A stretch of 64,000 bases of DNA from positions 372,001-436,000 of the forward strand of contig NZ_JBAMHQ010000001.1 of assembly GCF_037081775.1 (NCBI RefSeq), in the 5' to 3' direction. This DNA is from Haladaptatus sp. ZSTT2 (lineage in GTDB: Archaea > Halobacteriota > Halobacteria > Halobacteriales > Halococcaceae). The translations under genes and the position numbers were made by a program. Under the pieces are notes generated by a model, which made no database searches, was not told the DNA's origin, and was given only the letters and a program-made list of their open reading frames with translations. Of the stretch, positions 9,015 through 16,116 are shown in pieces (position 1 is the stretch's first letter; each line of letters opens with the position of its first letter).

Positions 9015-9905
9015 ATGTCTCCCGACGCCTCGCTCCCCTCCTCAAGTTCCCTTACATCCGAGTATCGGGAGGTGAACGACGTGACCCTACACGTCATCAC
9101 TGCCGGCCCGGAAGACGGCCCACTCGTCGTCCTCCTGCACGGGTTTCCGGATTTCTGGTTCGGCTGGCGCAAACAGATTCCGGCGCTCGTTGAGGCGGGC
9201 TTTCGCGTGCTCGTCCCCGACCAGCGCGGCTACAACCTGAGCGACAAACCGGCGGGCGTCCGCGCCTACCGCATCTCGAAACTCGCGGGCGACGTTGTCG
9301 CCCTCATCCGGTCTGAAGGCCGTGATTCGGCACACCTCGTTGGCCACGACTGGGGCGGCGGCGTGGCGTGGGATTGTGCGACGCGCTATCCCGCCATGGT
9401 AGACCGACTCTGTATCCTCAACGCACCACACCCTCGGGTGTTCGCCACCGCGTTGGCGACGAATCCACGACAGTTGCTCAGAAGCTGGTACATCTTTTTC
9501 TTCTTTATCCCACTGCTTCCGGAGTGGACGCTCGGGAGAAACCGGCAGGCAACGCTCGAACTGTTGCTCACCGACAGCTCACGACCCGGCATCTTCCACG
9601 AGGGTGTGATGCAGTACTATCACGAGGCGTGGAGCCGAAACGGGGCGCTCAGGTCGATGATACACTGGTATCGGGCGATGCCCCTCGCCGGGCCGCTTCC
9701 GCCGAAAACGCCGGTTCGCGCGCCGACGCTCATCTGTTGGGGGACAGACGACACCGCGCTGCGTCCGGAGTTGGCGACGCTAAGTTTGGAGTACTGTGAA
9801 GCAGGGCGGCTCAAACGCTTCGAGCGCGCTTCACACTGGGTACACGTAGAAGAGCCAACGGGCGTAAATGAGGCGCTGTGCGCCCATCTCGAAGCAGAAG
9901 CTTAG
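9015..9905 (+). CDS. Alpha/beta hydrolase, epoxide-hydrolase-like
   Basis: 296 residues. The oxyanion-loop motif HGFPDFW lies at 42-48. The nucleophile motif GHDWGGG has D112 at the elbow, the arrangement of epoxide hydrolases and haloalkane dehalogenases rather than serine esterases. A C-terminal SHWVHVEEP supplies the likely catalytic His. The substrate is unknown. It converges on and overlaps the HTH-CBS gene by 4 nt. Confidence 0.85.
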   Translation: MSPDASLPSSSSLTSEYREVNDVTLHVITAGPEDGPLVVLLHGFPDFWFGWRKQIPALVEAGFRVLVPDQRGYNLSDKPAGVRAYRISKLAGDVVALIRSEGRDSAHLVGHDWGGGVAWDCATRYPAMVDRLCILNAPHPRVFATALATNPRQLLRSWYIFFFFIPLLPEWTLGRNRQATLELLLTDSSRPGIFHEGVMQYYHEAWSRNGALRSMIHWYRAMPLAGPLPPKTPVRAPTLICWGTDDTALRPELATLSLEYCEAGRLKRFERASHWVHVEEPTGVNEALCAHLEAEA

Positions 9906-10447
9906 CTGAGGTGGGCAGCGATGTCGGCTTCGGTGATGATGCCGACCATCTGCCCGGAGTCGATGACGATGACGGCGTCGTGATGGTTGAGATGGTTGTC
10001 GATTTCGTCGAGCGTCGCCTCGGGGGTGACCGTTGTGATGGACTCGCGCATCACTTCAGAAACTGGCAGGTCGCCTGCGTTCTCGGTGTCGCCGGCTTTG
10101 CGGATATCCGAGTTGCTGATGAGGCCAACTGGATAGCCGTCGTGAAGAACGGGTAGCTGAGAGAAGCCAGCCTTCAGCATCTGCTCGATTGCGTTTCTGA
10201 CGCTGTCGTCCGGAGCGATGCTGATGACGTCTTCGTGCATCAGGTCTTCGGCCCGCAGGATGTCGCCTTCTGCTTCTTGCAGCGCGTTGACGATGCGACG
10301 AAGCGTCGAGAGTCGTGGGTCTACGTCGCCGCCTTCGATGCGCGCGATGAGCGGTTGGGACACGCCCGCCCGGTTCGCAAGTTCGCTTTGGGTGAGACCC
10401 AGCCCGGTGCGTCGTTCCCGGAGGTCCGCTGGGGTCGGCAGTTCCAT
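9902..10447 (-). CDS. HTH-CBS domain regulator
   Basis: 181 residues. Residues ~5-60 form an XRE-type helix-turn-helix ([21 protein letters not shown]). Two CBS domains follow ([22 protein letters not shown] and [18 protein letters not shown]). The layout suggests a DNA-binding protein that senses adenine nucleotides or a similar ligand. The ATG at 10447 is preferred over a TTG two codons upstream. A TATA-like CGTATAACC (minus strand, around 10463-10471) precedes it, compatible with a short or absent leader. Confidence 0.85.
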   Translation of the reverse strand: MELPTPADLRERRTGLGLTQSELANRAGVSQPLIARIEGGDVDPRLSTLRRIVNALQEAEGDILRAEDLMHEDVISIAPDDSVRNAIEQMLKAGFSQLPVLHDGYPVGLISNSDIRKAGDTENAGDLPVSEVMRESITTVTPEATLDEIDNHLNHHDAVIVIDSGQMVGIITEADIAAHLS

Positions 10448-10521
10448 ACGCAAAATTACTATGGGTTATACGAAAAACCTTCGGTTGGTCTGGCGATGTT
10501 GCTGAAAACGTAGAGCGTCGC

Positions 10522-10881
10522 TTACTGTTCGTCTTCGGTGTCGAGTTCGAACGTCTCGATGACGTTGAGTGGCACGTCGCGGAGTGCGCCACCGACTTCG
10601 CTCTTTGCGATGCGCTGGGCGTGCTCGGTGCTGTCTGCGTTGAACACCTTCATCTCGAGAAGGAGGCCAACGAGCGCCGTGTTCGCGGCGATGAACGCGG
10701 AGTCGAACGGCTCGTCACAGGCGGGACAGCCGGTGACGCCGACTTCGACTTCGACGTAGTCCATGTCCTTCTGGTTCAGTCGCTTCCCTGCTTCGCTGAC
10801 CGCGACGCCGATTGCGTCGTCGATCTGCCTTACGTCTCTGACCAACCAGGCGGCTTCCATTGCGACCAAATAATCACTCAT
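10522..10881 (-). CDS. DUF555 (UPF0212) family protein
   Basis: 119 residues, matching the archaeal DUF555 family in length and sequence. MSDYLVAMEAAWLVRDV opens the protein and VGVTGCPACDEPFDSAFI (about 49-66) holds a CxxC pair that could bind a metal. The function is unknown. It sits behind the HTH-CBS gene promoter on the same strand. A 12-bp palindrome lies about 70 nt upstream of its start. Confidence 0.88.
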   Translation of the reverse strand: MSDYLVAMEAAWLVRDVRQIDDAIGVAVSEAGKRLNQKDMDYVEVEVGVTGCPACDEPFDSAFIAANTALVGLLLEMKVFNADSTEHAQRIAKSEVGGALRDVPLNVIETFELDTEDEQ

Positions 10882-10949
10882 ACCCCTACTCAGTCGTCGG
10901 GGGGTTTGAAGCGTTGTGATTTCTCTGCGACCCGCGCACGCTACCGAAA

Positions 10950-10961
10950 TTATCGCGATAA
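10950..10961. promoter_or_regulatory. 12-bp palindrome upstream of DUF555
   Basis: TTATCGCGATAA is a perfect palindrome in the 279-nt gap between the divergent DUF555 gene and the small membrane protein gene. It could be an operator for either gene. The rest of the gap shows no convincing gene, only the TATA element of the + strand gene. Confidence 0.3.
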
Positions 10962-11120
10962 CTTATGCGTAGGAATGGGATTGCTCATTGCGTGCTGATA
11001 GAAATCTCGCCATCGACTGTGGATTTTGTTGTATCGAAATCAAGTCTGATTGAATCGACAGCAGGCGCGCCGGTGTGCGGTGATACCACCCCGCATTTCA
11101 GTTCCGACGCGTGGGGAATG

Positions 11121-11130
11121 CTTATATACA
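11121..11130 (+). promoter_or_regulatory. TATA element before the small membrane protein gene
   Basis: CTTATATACA ends 30 nt before the ATG at 11161, the right spacing for an almost leaderless archaeal transcript. This supports the reality of the short gene that follows. Confidence 0.55.
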
Positions 11131-11160
11131 CCCCCCTCGGCAGCATCAACTGAAGACGAA

Positions 11161-11331
11161 ATGAACCGCCTGTACCGCGCAACGCTGTTGACCCTGTACC
11201 AATTGAGTATCTTCGCTGGAATTCTCCTCTTGCCACTCGCCCTCGGCGCACGCCGCCTCGGCATCCCGCTGCCAATCCACCGCATCATCGACCGGCTTGA
11301 GATGGCCATCGACTCGGTGGACGAGCGCTGA
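11161..11331 (+). CDS. Small membrane protein, function unknown
   Basis: 56 residues, MNRLYRATLLTLYQLSIFAG onward, with one hydrophobic helix (about 8-30: TLLTLYQLSIFAGILLLPLALGA) and a charged C-terminal tail (HRIIDRLEMAIDSVDER). A good TATA element precedes the ATG. It lies just upstream of the proteasome gene on the same strand. A T-run at 11358-11362 could end its transcript. No function can be assigned. Confidence 0.65.
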   Translation: MNRLYRATLLTLYQLSIFAGILLLPLALGARRLGIPLPIHRIIDRLEMAIDSVDER

Positions 11332-11430
11332 CGACGACGAAGCGACCGACGCAACTCTTTTTAAGCATTCGGGTCGGAAAGCGACCGCCTAAACCCCCAG
11401 CCACCGGGTGGTTTCACCCTGAAGAGGTGG

Positions 11431-11436
11431 TTTTAT
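11431..11436 (+). promoter_or_regulatory. TATA element of psmB
   Basis: TTTTAT, 26 nt before the psmB ATG, implies a leaderless transcript. A perfect hairpin, GGGTG (11406-11410) / CACCC (11415-11419), lies just upstream and may belong to a regulator site or to termination of the preceding gene. Confidence 0.5.
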
Positions 11437-11462
11437 CAGTACTCGGCAACTAGGAACACGCA

Positions 11463-12188
11463 ATGCGAGACCCAACGATTGGCTCTGAGTTCTCTCGGAA
11501 CCTAAACCGCTTTGCCCCCCAGGATGCAAACCCGTATGCGTCCTCGTTCGCTTCGATTCCTGAGTTCGACGCCAGCAAAATCGACAACGACATGGTCAAC
11601 TCCACCGGGACGACGACCATTGGCCTCACGACCGAAGATGGCGTCATCATTGCGACCGACATGCGCGCCTCCCTCGGCGGCCGCTTTGTCTCCAACAAAG
11701 ACGTCCAGAAGGTCGAACAGATTCACCCAACCGGCGCGCTCACGCTCGTTGGCTCCGTCGGCGGCGCACAGATGCTGATTCGCTCCCTACGCGCGGAAGC
11801 CAACCTCTACCAGTCCCGTCGCGGCGAGGAGATGTCCATGAAGGCACTCTCCACCCTCGCGGGTCACATGTGCCGTGGCCTCCCAACGACGCCAATTCTC
11901 GGCGGCGTCGACGACGACGGCCACCACGTCTACAGCATCGACCCCGCAGGCGGCGTCATGAAAGACGACTACACGGTCACCGGCTCCGGCCTGACCGTCG
12001 CCTACGGGACGCTCGAACGCCTCTACGAACCCGGCCTCTCGAACGAGGAAGCCATCGGCGTGGCCGCCGCGGGCGTGAAGGCAGCCGTCGAACGCGACAC
12101 CGGCTCCGGTAACGGTGTCTACATCGCAGAGATCACCCACGAGGGCGTCGATATCCACGGGCACAAAGACTTCAACGAAGTCTTATAG
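11463..12188 (+). CDS. psmB: Proteasome beta subunit
   Basis: 241 residues. A 49-residue propeptide ends in NSTG, followed by TTTIGL, so Thr50 becomes the catalytic N-terminal residue after self-cleavage. DMRASLGG and GSGLTVAYGTLE are proteasome beta motifs. The product forms the inner proteolytic rings of the archaeal 20S proteasome. It is preceded by its own TATA element and is not next to the alpha subunit gene. Confidence 0.95.
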   Translation: MRDPTIGSEFSRNLNRFAPQDANPYASSFASIPEFDASKIDNDMVNSTGTTTIGLTTEDGVIIATDMRASLGGRFVSNKDVQKVEQIHPTGALTLVGSVGGAQMLIRSLRAEANLYQSRRGEEMSMKALSTLAGHMCRGLPTTPILGGVDDDGHHVYSIDPAGGVMKDDYTVTGSGLTVAYGTLERLYEPGLSNEEAIGVAAAGVKAAVERDTGSGNGVYIAEITHEGVDIHGHKDFNEVL

Positions 12189-12344
12189 AGCGTCGCTGTT
12201 TTCGCATCAGCGCTGTTTTCTTACATCGTCGGTTCCCTGAGCGGTAGTTCTCACGAGTACAGGGCGTGAGCGACCACGCGAATCATTATCACCACTGCAC
12301 GCGAATTTCTGTCACGCATCTCGTCGGGTGTCCGAGGCTTGCCA

Positions 12345-12905
12345 ATGGTTAATTTCGATACGACGTTCATCGTGCTGGTCGTGCTCGTTCCGCTCGCAGT
12401 CATACTGGGCAGTATCATCCTCCTTTCGTACGCCACAACCCATTTTTTACAAACACGCGCTGCGGTCACCCACGGGTCGCTCGTTGGCGTGCAAGCGAAA
12501 CTCGACGTGCTCGAAAGCGCCCGCTACATCAACCACGGCATCATCGTGGACGTGCGCGAACGCACCCGGCGGACGAAAGAGTGGATTTTCACCGGACCGC
12601 CAGTCGAAGGAATTCAGGTCGTGGTTGCCGTCCCGACAGAGAACGAGACCTACACCAGCCTCTGGTTCAAAACGCCCGACAAACTCGATGGAACCTCGAA
12701 ATTTGAGCGGTTTCTCGCCTACTGCAAGGTACACCCGAGCGAAGTCGAAGAGCTGCTTGGCAAACAGGTTCCCGTCATGCTGAAAGACGGCGAGTGGCAA
12801 ACGAATTGGATTGCGGCCTCGCGCCGGCGCGAACCACTGGTCTCGTTTTCGCAGGTCGTCTCCCGACTGTTTGGCGAGGAAGAAGAAGAAGAAGACGTGG
12901 TATGA
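12345..12905 (+). CDS. Membrane protein of unknown function, 3' end at an insertion element
   Basis: 186 residues. One long N-terminal membrane helix (about 5-30: TFIVLVVLVPLAVILGSIILLSYATTHFL) is followed by a soluble domain rich in beta-type sequence (SLVGVQAKLDVLESARY, VVVAVPTENETYTSLWF). The tail is acidic, EEEEEEDVV. ATG 12345 was chosen over TTG 12339. The stop codon falls exactly where the tnpB element appears to begin, so the original C terminus may have been different. No family is recognised. Confidence 0.6.
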   Translation: MVNFDTTFIVLVVLVPLAVILGSIILLSYATTHFLQTRAAVTHGSLVGVQAKLDVLESARYINHGIIVDVRERTRRTKEWIFTGPPVEGIQVVVAVPTENETYTSLWFKTPDKLDGTSKFERFLAYCKVHPSEVEELLGKQVPVMLKDGEWQTNWIAASRRREPLVSFSQVVSRLFGEEEEEEDVV

Positions 12906-12911
12906 CATCCT

Positions 12912-12931
12912 CCCCGGCGTGAACGCCGGGG
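12912..12931. repeat. Right-end hairpin of the tnpB element
   Basis: Perfect 8-bp inverted repeat with a TGAA loop, 24 nt beyond the tnpB stop. It probably forms both the transposon end structure and the terminal stem of the omega RNA scaffold. Confidence 0.65.
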
Positions 12932-12954
12932 TTTCCTCGCGCTGGGGGTATCGC

Positions 12955-14229
12955 TTACCGACCCACGGAGGCAACTTGCGGGTTCGTATGTGCCACGTTG
13001 GGAACTGAGCGTGGTGACTCTGACCAGTTATGGTCGTCCCACTTGAGGCATACAGGCCGTGCCATCGACCGTGTTACCGTTGTCTGCCGCTTCAGGAACG
13101 TCGCTGAAGCCGTCAGGTCGGCGTGCCCCTCGAAACCACACGGACACGTCACCGTATCCCTGTGGCGAATCGTGTCCTCTGTCGAACCGCAGTTTGGACA
13201 CGTTTGACTCGTCCACGCCTCAGACCGAACCTCAACCGACATACTGTATTCTTCGGCGGTACACACCAGTCGGTTCACGAACGCTCGGAACGCCCAGAAA
13301 TTGTGCGTCTTTGCGTTCGTCTCCACCGACCAGTGCGTGTCAAGCACATCCGTCAACGCCCCGACGTACACCGTCGAAACGCCCTCATCGTAGAGACGTT
13401 CGATGAGGTCACGGACGAGTGCGTCTTGAGCGTGGTCACGTCGCTTGGTACGCCGGTCGTACAGGCGTCGGATACGATGACTACTGTACCGACCTTCTTC
13501 CAACAGTGATTGAAGGCGGGCGATTTCTCTCGTCGTCTCGCGGAACCGCTCGAACAGGTCGCGTCCTTCGTACAGGTATTGCTGGCCGGTTGTGGTTGTG
13601 CAGGCGACGAGATTGTTTGCACCAATATCCAGAGCGGCTTCTTCCGAACCCAGTGGTTGTGCCAGCCGAGAATCATCGACGGTGACTGGCTGAAAGGCCC
13701 TGAACGTTTGTGCGTGTTCGTCGTAGAACAACTCCAACCGACCCTGCTTGTCGTACTCCTTCCAATTGGGGTCGCCTCGGACTTCGAGTCGGAGGCGTTC
13801 GCGGTGTCCAAGACCGTACTCGTCTTTCAGGTCTTTGCCGACGAGAATTTCGAGTCGGGAGTATTCTCCCCACTCAACAGAGTACGATGTGTTTCTGATG
13901 TACGTGCGGAGTTCTCGTCCGTCTTCGGAATTGCCCCAGAAGCCGGGTTTGCCGTTGGCTTCGCCTTTCTTCTTGAGGCTGAAGAACGACCGCCACGCTT
14001 CGCGGTTCTTGCGTTCGATTTGTTGAACCGTTGAAGCGCCGAGTGTTCCGCCGTAGCGACTGCGATACTCGCTGATTTCCCACACGTCGCTGTCTGGGTC
14101 AGCATAGTTCTCGCGGCGCTCGTAGGTGATCTCGTTCCAGAGAGCGGCAGAAGCGTCCAACACGCGTCGAAGTAACTCCCCGTCCTCGTCGGATTGTGGA
14201 ACCACCTCGAACGTGTTGGTTCGCTTCAT
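12955..14229 (-). CDS. tnpB: TnpB-family RNA-guided endonuclease homologue, atypical RuvC site
   Basis: 424 residues, a full-length IS1341-type TnpB. The RuvC acids visible are D201 (ALDIGANN) and D371 (GHADLTAS). A zinc ribbon (CPNC at ~344-347 and CPC at ~362-364) sits between motifs as usual. At the place of the middle catalytic Glu (VVEDL in typical TnpB) the sequence reads VYVGAL, with G290 and A291, although spacing to both Asp residues is normal. The C terminus ends in NPQVASVGR. TnpB proteins cut DNA matched by an RNA made at the element's end; whether this one can cut is doubtful. ATG 14229 was chosen over TTG 14232. Confidence 0.88.
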   Translation of the reverse strand: MKRTNTFEVVPQSDEDGELLRRVLDASAALWNEITYERRENYADPDSDVWEISEYRSRYGGTLGASTVQQIERKNREAWRSFFSLKKKGEANGKPGFWGNSEDGRELRTYIRNTSYSVEWGEYSRLEILVGKDLKDEYGLGHRERLRLEVRGDPNWKEYDKQGRLELFYDEHAQTFRAFQPVTVDDSRLAQPLGSEEAALDIGANNLVACTTTTGQQYLYEGRDLFERFRETTREIARLQSLLEEGRYSSHRIRRLYDRRTKRRDHAQDALVRDLIERLYDEGVSTVYVGALTDVLDTHWSVETNAKTHNFWAFRAFVNRLVCTAEEYSMSVEVRSEAWTSQTCPNCGSTEDTIRHRDTVTCPCGFEGHADLTASATFLKRQTTVTRSMARPVCLKWDDHNWSESPRSVPNVAHTNPQVASVGR

Positions 14230-14250
14230 CAATTACTGGTTGCGCCCGAA

Positions 14251-14264
14251 CACACATAAGTGTG
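14251..14264. promoter_or_regulatory. Palindrome and promoter region between tnpB and the passenger ORF
   Basis: CACAC-ATAA-GTGTG lies in the 53-nt gap between the divergent tnpB and 45-residue ORF. Its A/T centre could serve as a TATA element for one or both, and the symmetry suggests an operator. Confidence 0.4.
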
Positions 14265-14282
14265 GGTTTTGTGTGATATTGT

Positions 14283-14420
14283 ATGGTTGCAATTCGCATC
14301 GAGTTTGATGATGATGAACAGTACGAGCGGTTGAAGGAACTGAAAAAACATCGTGGGTTGACGTGGAAGGGTTTGCTCCTCGAAGGCGAAAAGAAGGTCA
14401 GGGAGGATACCCCGGAGTAA
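14283..14420 (+). CDS. 45-residue passenger protein of the tnpB element
   Basis: MVAIRIEFDDDEQYERLKEL begins a 45-residue protein that ends in REDTPE. A short beta strand (VAIRIEF) is followed by a charged helix and TWKGLLLEGEKKV, which resembles a ribbon-helix-helix or antitoxin-like DNA-binding fold. It is transcribed away from tnpB and lies inside the element, before the left-end hairpin, in the place where tnpA is often found. The function is unknown; control of tnpB is one possibility. Confidence 0.6.
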   Translation: MVAIRIEFDDDEQYERLKELKKHRGLTWKGLLLEGEKKVREDTPE

Positions 14421-14460
14421 GCGTCGAACGTGGATTGTGTAATATAGTGTCGGATTCACG

Positions 14461-14478
14461 CCCGGCCTAAAGGCCGGG
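14461..14478. repeat. Left-end hairpin of the tnpB element
   Basis: CCCGGCCT-AA-AGGCCGGG, a perfect 8-bp stem, marks the likely other end of the element, 24 nt before the stop codon of the neighbouring gene. Confidence 0.6.
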
Positions 14479-14501
14479 ACTCTCTCCTTGATTCAGGTAG
14501 C

Positions 14502-16052
14502 TCAGATATCTGCCCACTTCGCAAACGTGCCCTCGATGAGCGTGTCTTTTTGCTTTCGCATGTAGGCCCGTTGCATCCCCGAGAGCGCGTCTGCGAACGA
14601 CTCGCCGCTTTCAACGCGGTCGGTGACTTCGTCGTGTTTCCACTTCGCTGGCGTCATGCGGTGGCGTGCGCGCATCCGAAGCGGCCAGAGGTATTTCGCG
14701 GCTTCTTCGTCTGAGAGACCACGCAGTTTCAGGCCGTCTTTTGCGTGGGCAAAGAGGTCTTCGTACAACTCCTCTAGGTTGGTCGTCTCGCGGCCGTCGT
14801 TCGTAATCCACCGCATGTCTGCGTCCAGCCCGTCGCGGACGGCCGCATAGAAGTTCTCCTCTGCGAACTGCCAGTCTAAGTCTGCGACAGGGTGTTCGCG
14901 CCGCGGCAGGCTCTCCATCAGTCCGGCGAACATTGCTTGGAAGGCAATGGAGTCGCGGACGGTTGGCTGGGCGGGGATGGGCCGGAATTCGATGCGGGCG
15001 TTCGCCGCAGACCGCGTTGGGCCGCCAAAGACCGGGCGAACCCACCGCCAGTAGGTGCCGTGTTTCATCCGGAAGTGGGCAAACTTGTCGTCGAAGCGGT
15101 CTGAGGCGGAGACGGGCATTGGGACGAGCGTCGAATCTTCGACGATGTTGTCGATGGCTTCCTCAACGCTGTCGATGTCGCGGGGGAACCGAACTTTTCC
15201 TTCTTCGCCCGTGGCCGGATTGAGCGCGGTCTCGAACACGCTGATGCGATTTTCCATCCACGCATCGTCGAGAATCTCGGCGGTGGTGGCGTCCTCGTCG
15301 TAGAGGTCGACCGGGAAGAACGGCGCGTTCACGCCAAGGGCGAGCACCGGCCCGGCGAACCGAAGCGCATAGCGAAAGTGCTGTGGGAGGTCGCGCGCCT
15401 GTGCGACCTGATAGTGCGGTTGAATCGACGTGATGAGGCTCTCTGGCATCACCGTATCCGCTTGCAGCGAGACGTGTGGTGCCTCAAGGCGCATCCCGGC
15501 GTCAAGGCCGTCTTTGCGGTTCGCCATCGCGTGATAGCGCACCGAGTCGGACATGTTGGTCGCAATCGTGACGTCACCGTCGCGGATGCTGTTGGTCAGG
15601 TACTCGCGCGCCGACTCACCCTCGGGCGGGATGGTCCACATGCCGTCGCTCACGAGCCGCATTCCTTCTGAGCCAACGCACTCTTGGGCCGTCTGGAGGC
15701 GCGCGCGAACCTCTGCCTCCTGGGCGGCGAGGCCGTACTGGTTGAGCGGCTGAGGGCTCGTGGACATCTCTGCGTTGTGCAGCCCGAGTTCCTTCTCGAA
15801 GCCGATGAATTCGAGCAGGCGTCGGGGGACGCGCATGAGTTCGCCCGCGCCACCGCCGTCGTCGTGGCGACCCTCGGCGTCTGCGACAGCGTAGAATTCG
15901 TATTCGAAGCCGATGATGGCCTGCGGGTTGTCGAACGTGCCTGCTGCGACTTCCTCTTTGATGACCGAAGCGTCTTCCTCCACCCGTGTTTGGAACGCCT
16001 CTGCGTCGATTTCGAGGACGTCGTTGACCTGCGCAGCGAGGTCTAAGTCCAT
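14502..16052 (-). CDS. Glutamate-cysteine ligase-like (GCS2 / carboxylate-amine ligase) protein
   Basis: 516 residues. IIGFEYEFYAV (about 47-57), LHNAEMSTSPQPL and the Arg/Phe-rich ANARIEFRPIPAQPT segment resemble the GCS2 group of carboxylate-amine ligases, which join an amino acid carboxyl group to an amine with ATP. Haloarchaea use gamma-glutamylcysteine as their thiol, but the enzyme for it is usually near 360 residues, so this larger protein may have another substrate. ATG 16052 gives MDLDLAAQVNDV; an upstream TTG or similar start is less likely. It stands alone between the tnpB element and the SLC13 gene. Confidence 0.6.
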   Translation of the reverse strand: MDLDLAAQVNDVLEIDAEAFQTRVEEDASVIKEEVAAGTFDNPQAIIGFEYEFYAVADAEGRHDDGGGAGELMRVPRRLLEFIGFEKELGLHNAEMSTSPQPLNQYGLAAQEAEVRARLQTAQECVGSEGMRLVSDGMWTIPPEGESAREYLTNSIRDGDVTIATNMSDSVRYHAMANRKDGLDAGMRLEAPHVSLQADTVMPESLITSIQPHYQVAQARDLPQHFRYALRFAGPVLALGVNAPFFPVDLYDEDATTAEILDDAWMENRISVFETALNPATGEEGKVRFPRDIDSVEEAIDNIVEDSTLVPMPVSASDRFDDKFAHFRMKHGTYWRWVRPVFGGPTRSAANARIEFRPIPAQPTVRDSIAFQAMFAGLMESLPRREHPVADLDWQFAEENFYAAVRDGLDADMRWITNDGRETTNLEELYEDLFAHAKDGLKLRGLSDEEAAKYLWPLRMRARHRMTPAKWKHDEVTDRVESGESFADALSGMQRAYMRKQKDTLIEGTFAKWADI

Positions 16053-16116
16053 AGCGGAGGGTGAGAGGGGGACGACATAAAGTCTCTTGGCCACACGGCG
16101 GCTTCGCGAAACGGTA

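Larger units (their letters stand above)
12904..14482 (-). mobile_element. IS1341-type (IS200/IS605 family) tnpB-only element
   Basis: The stretch between two unrelated genes holds a minus-strand tnpB, a small divergent ORF, and perfect hairpins near each edge: 12912-12931 (CCCCGGCG / CGCCGGGG) and 14461-14478 (CCCGGCCT / AGGCCGGG). IS200/IS605 elements have such subterminal hairpins, no inverted terminal repeats and no target duplication, so the exact ends are not certain. No tnpA transposase gene is present, so it could move only with a transposase from elsewhere. The right end, next to tnpB's 3' end, is where the guide (omega) RNA would be made. Confidence 0.75.

Noticed and set aside
10985-11275. 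Minus-strand open frame of 96 codons over the small membrane protein gene
   Set aside because: The N-terminal part is Arg/Gly-rich noise, while the plus-strand ORF has a good TATA and a sensible membrane helix.
12889-12902. GAAGAAGAAGAAGAC tract as a microsatellite
   Set aside because: It simply encodes the acidic tail of the membrane protein in preferred Glu codons.
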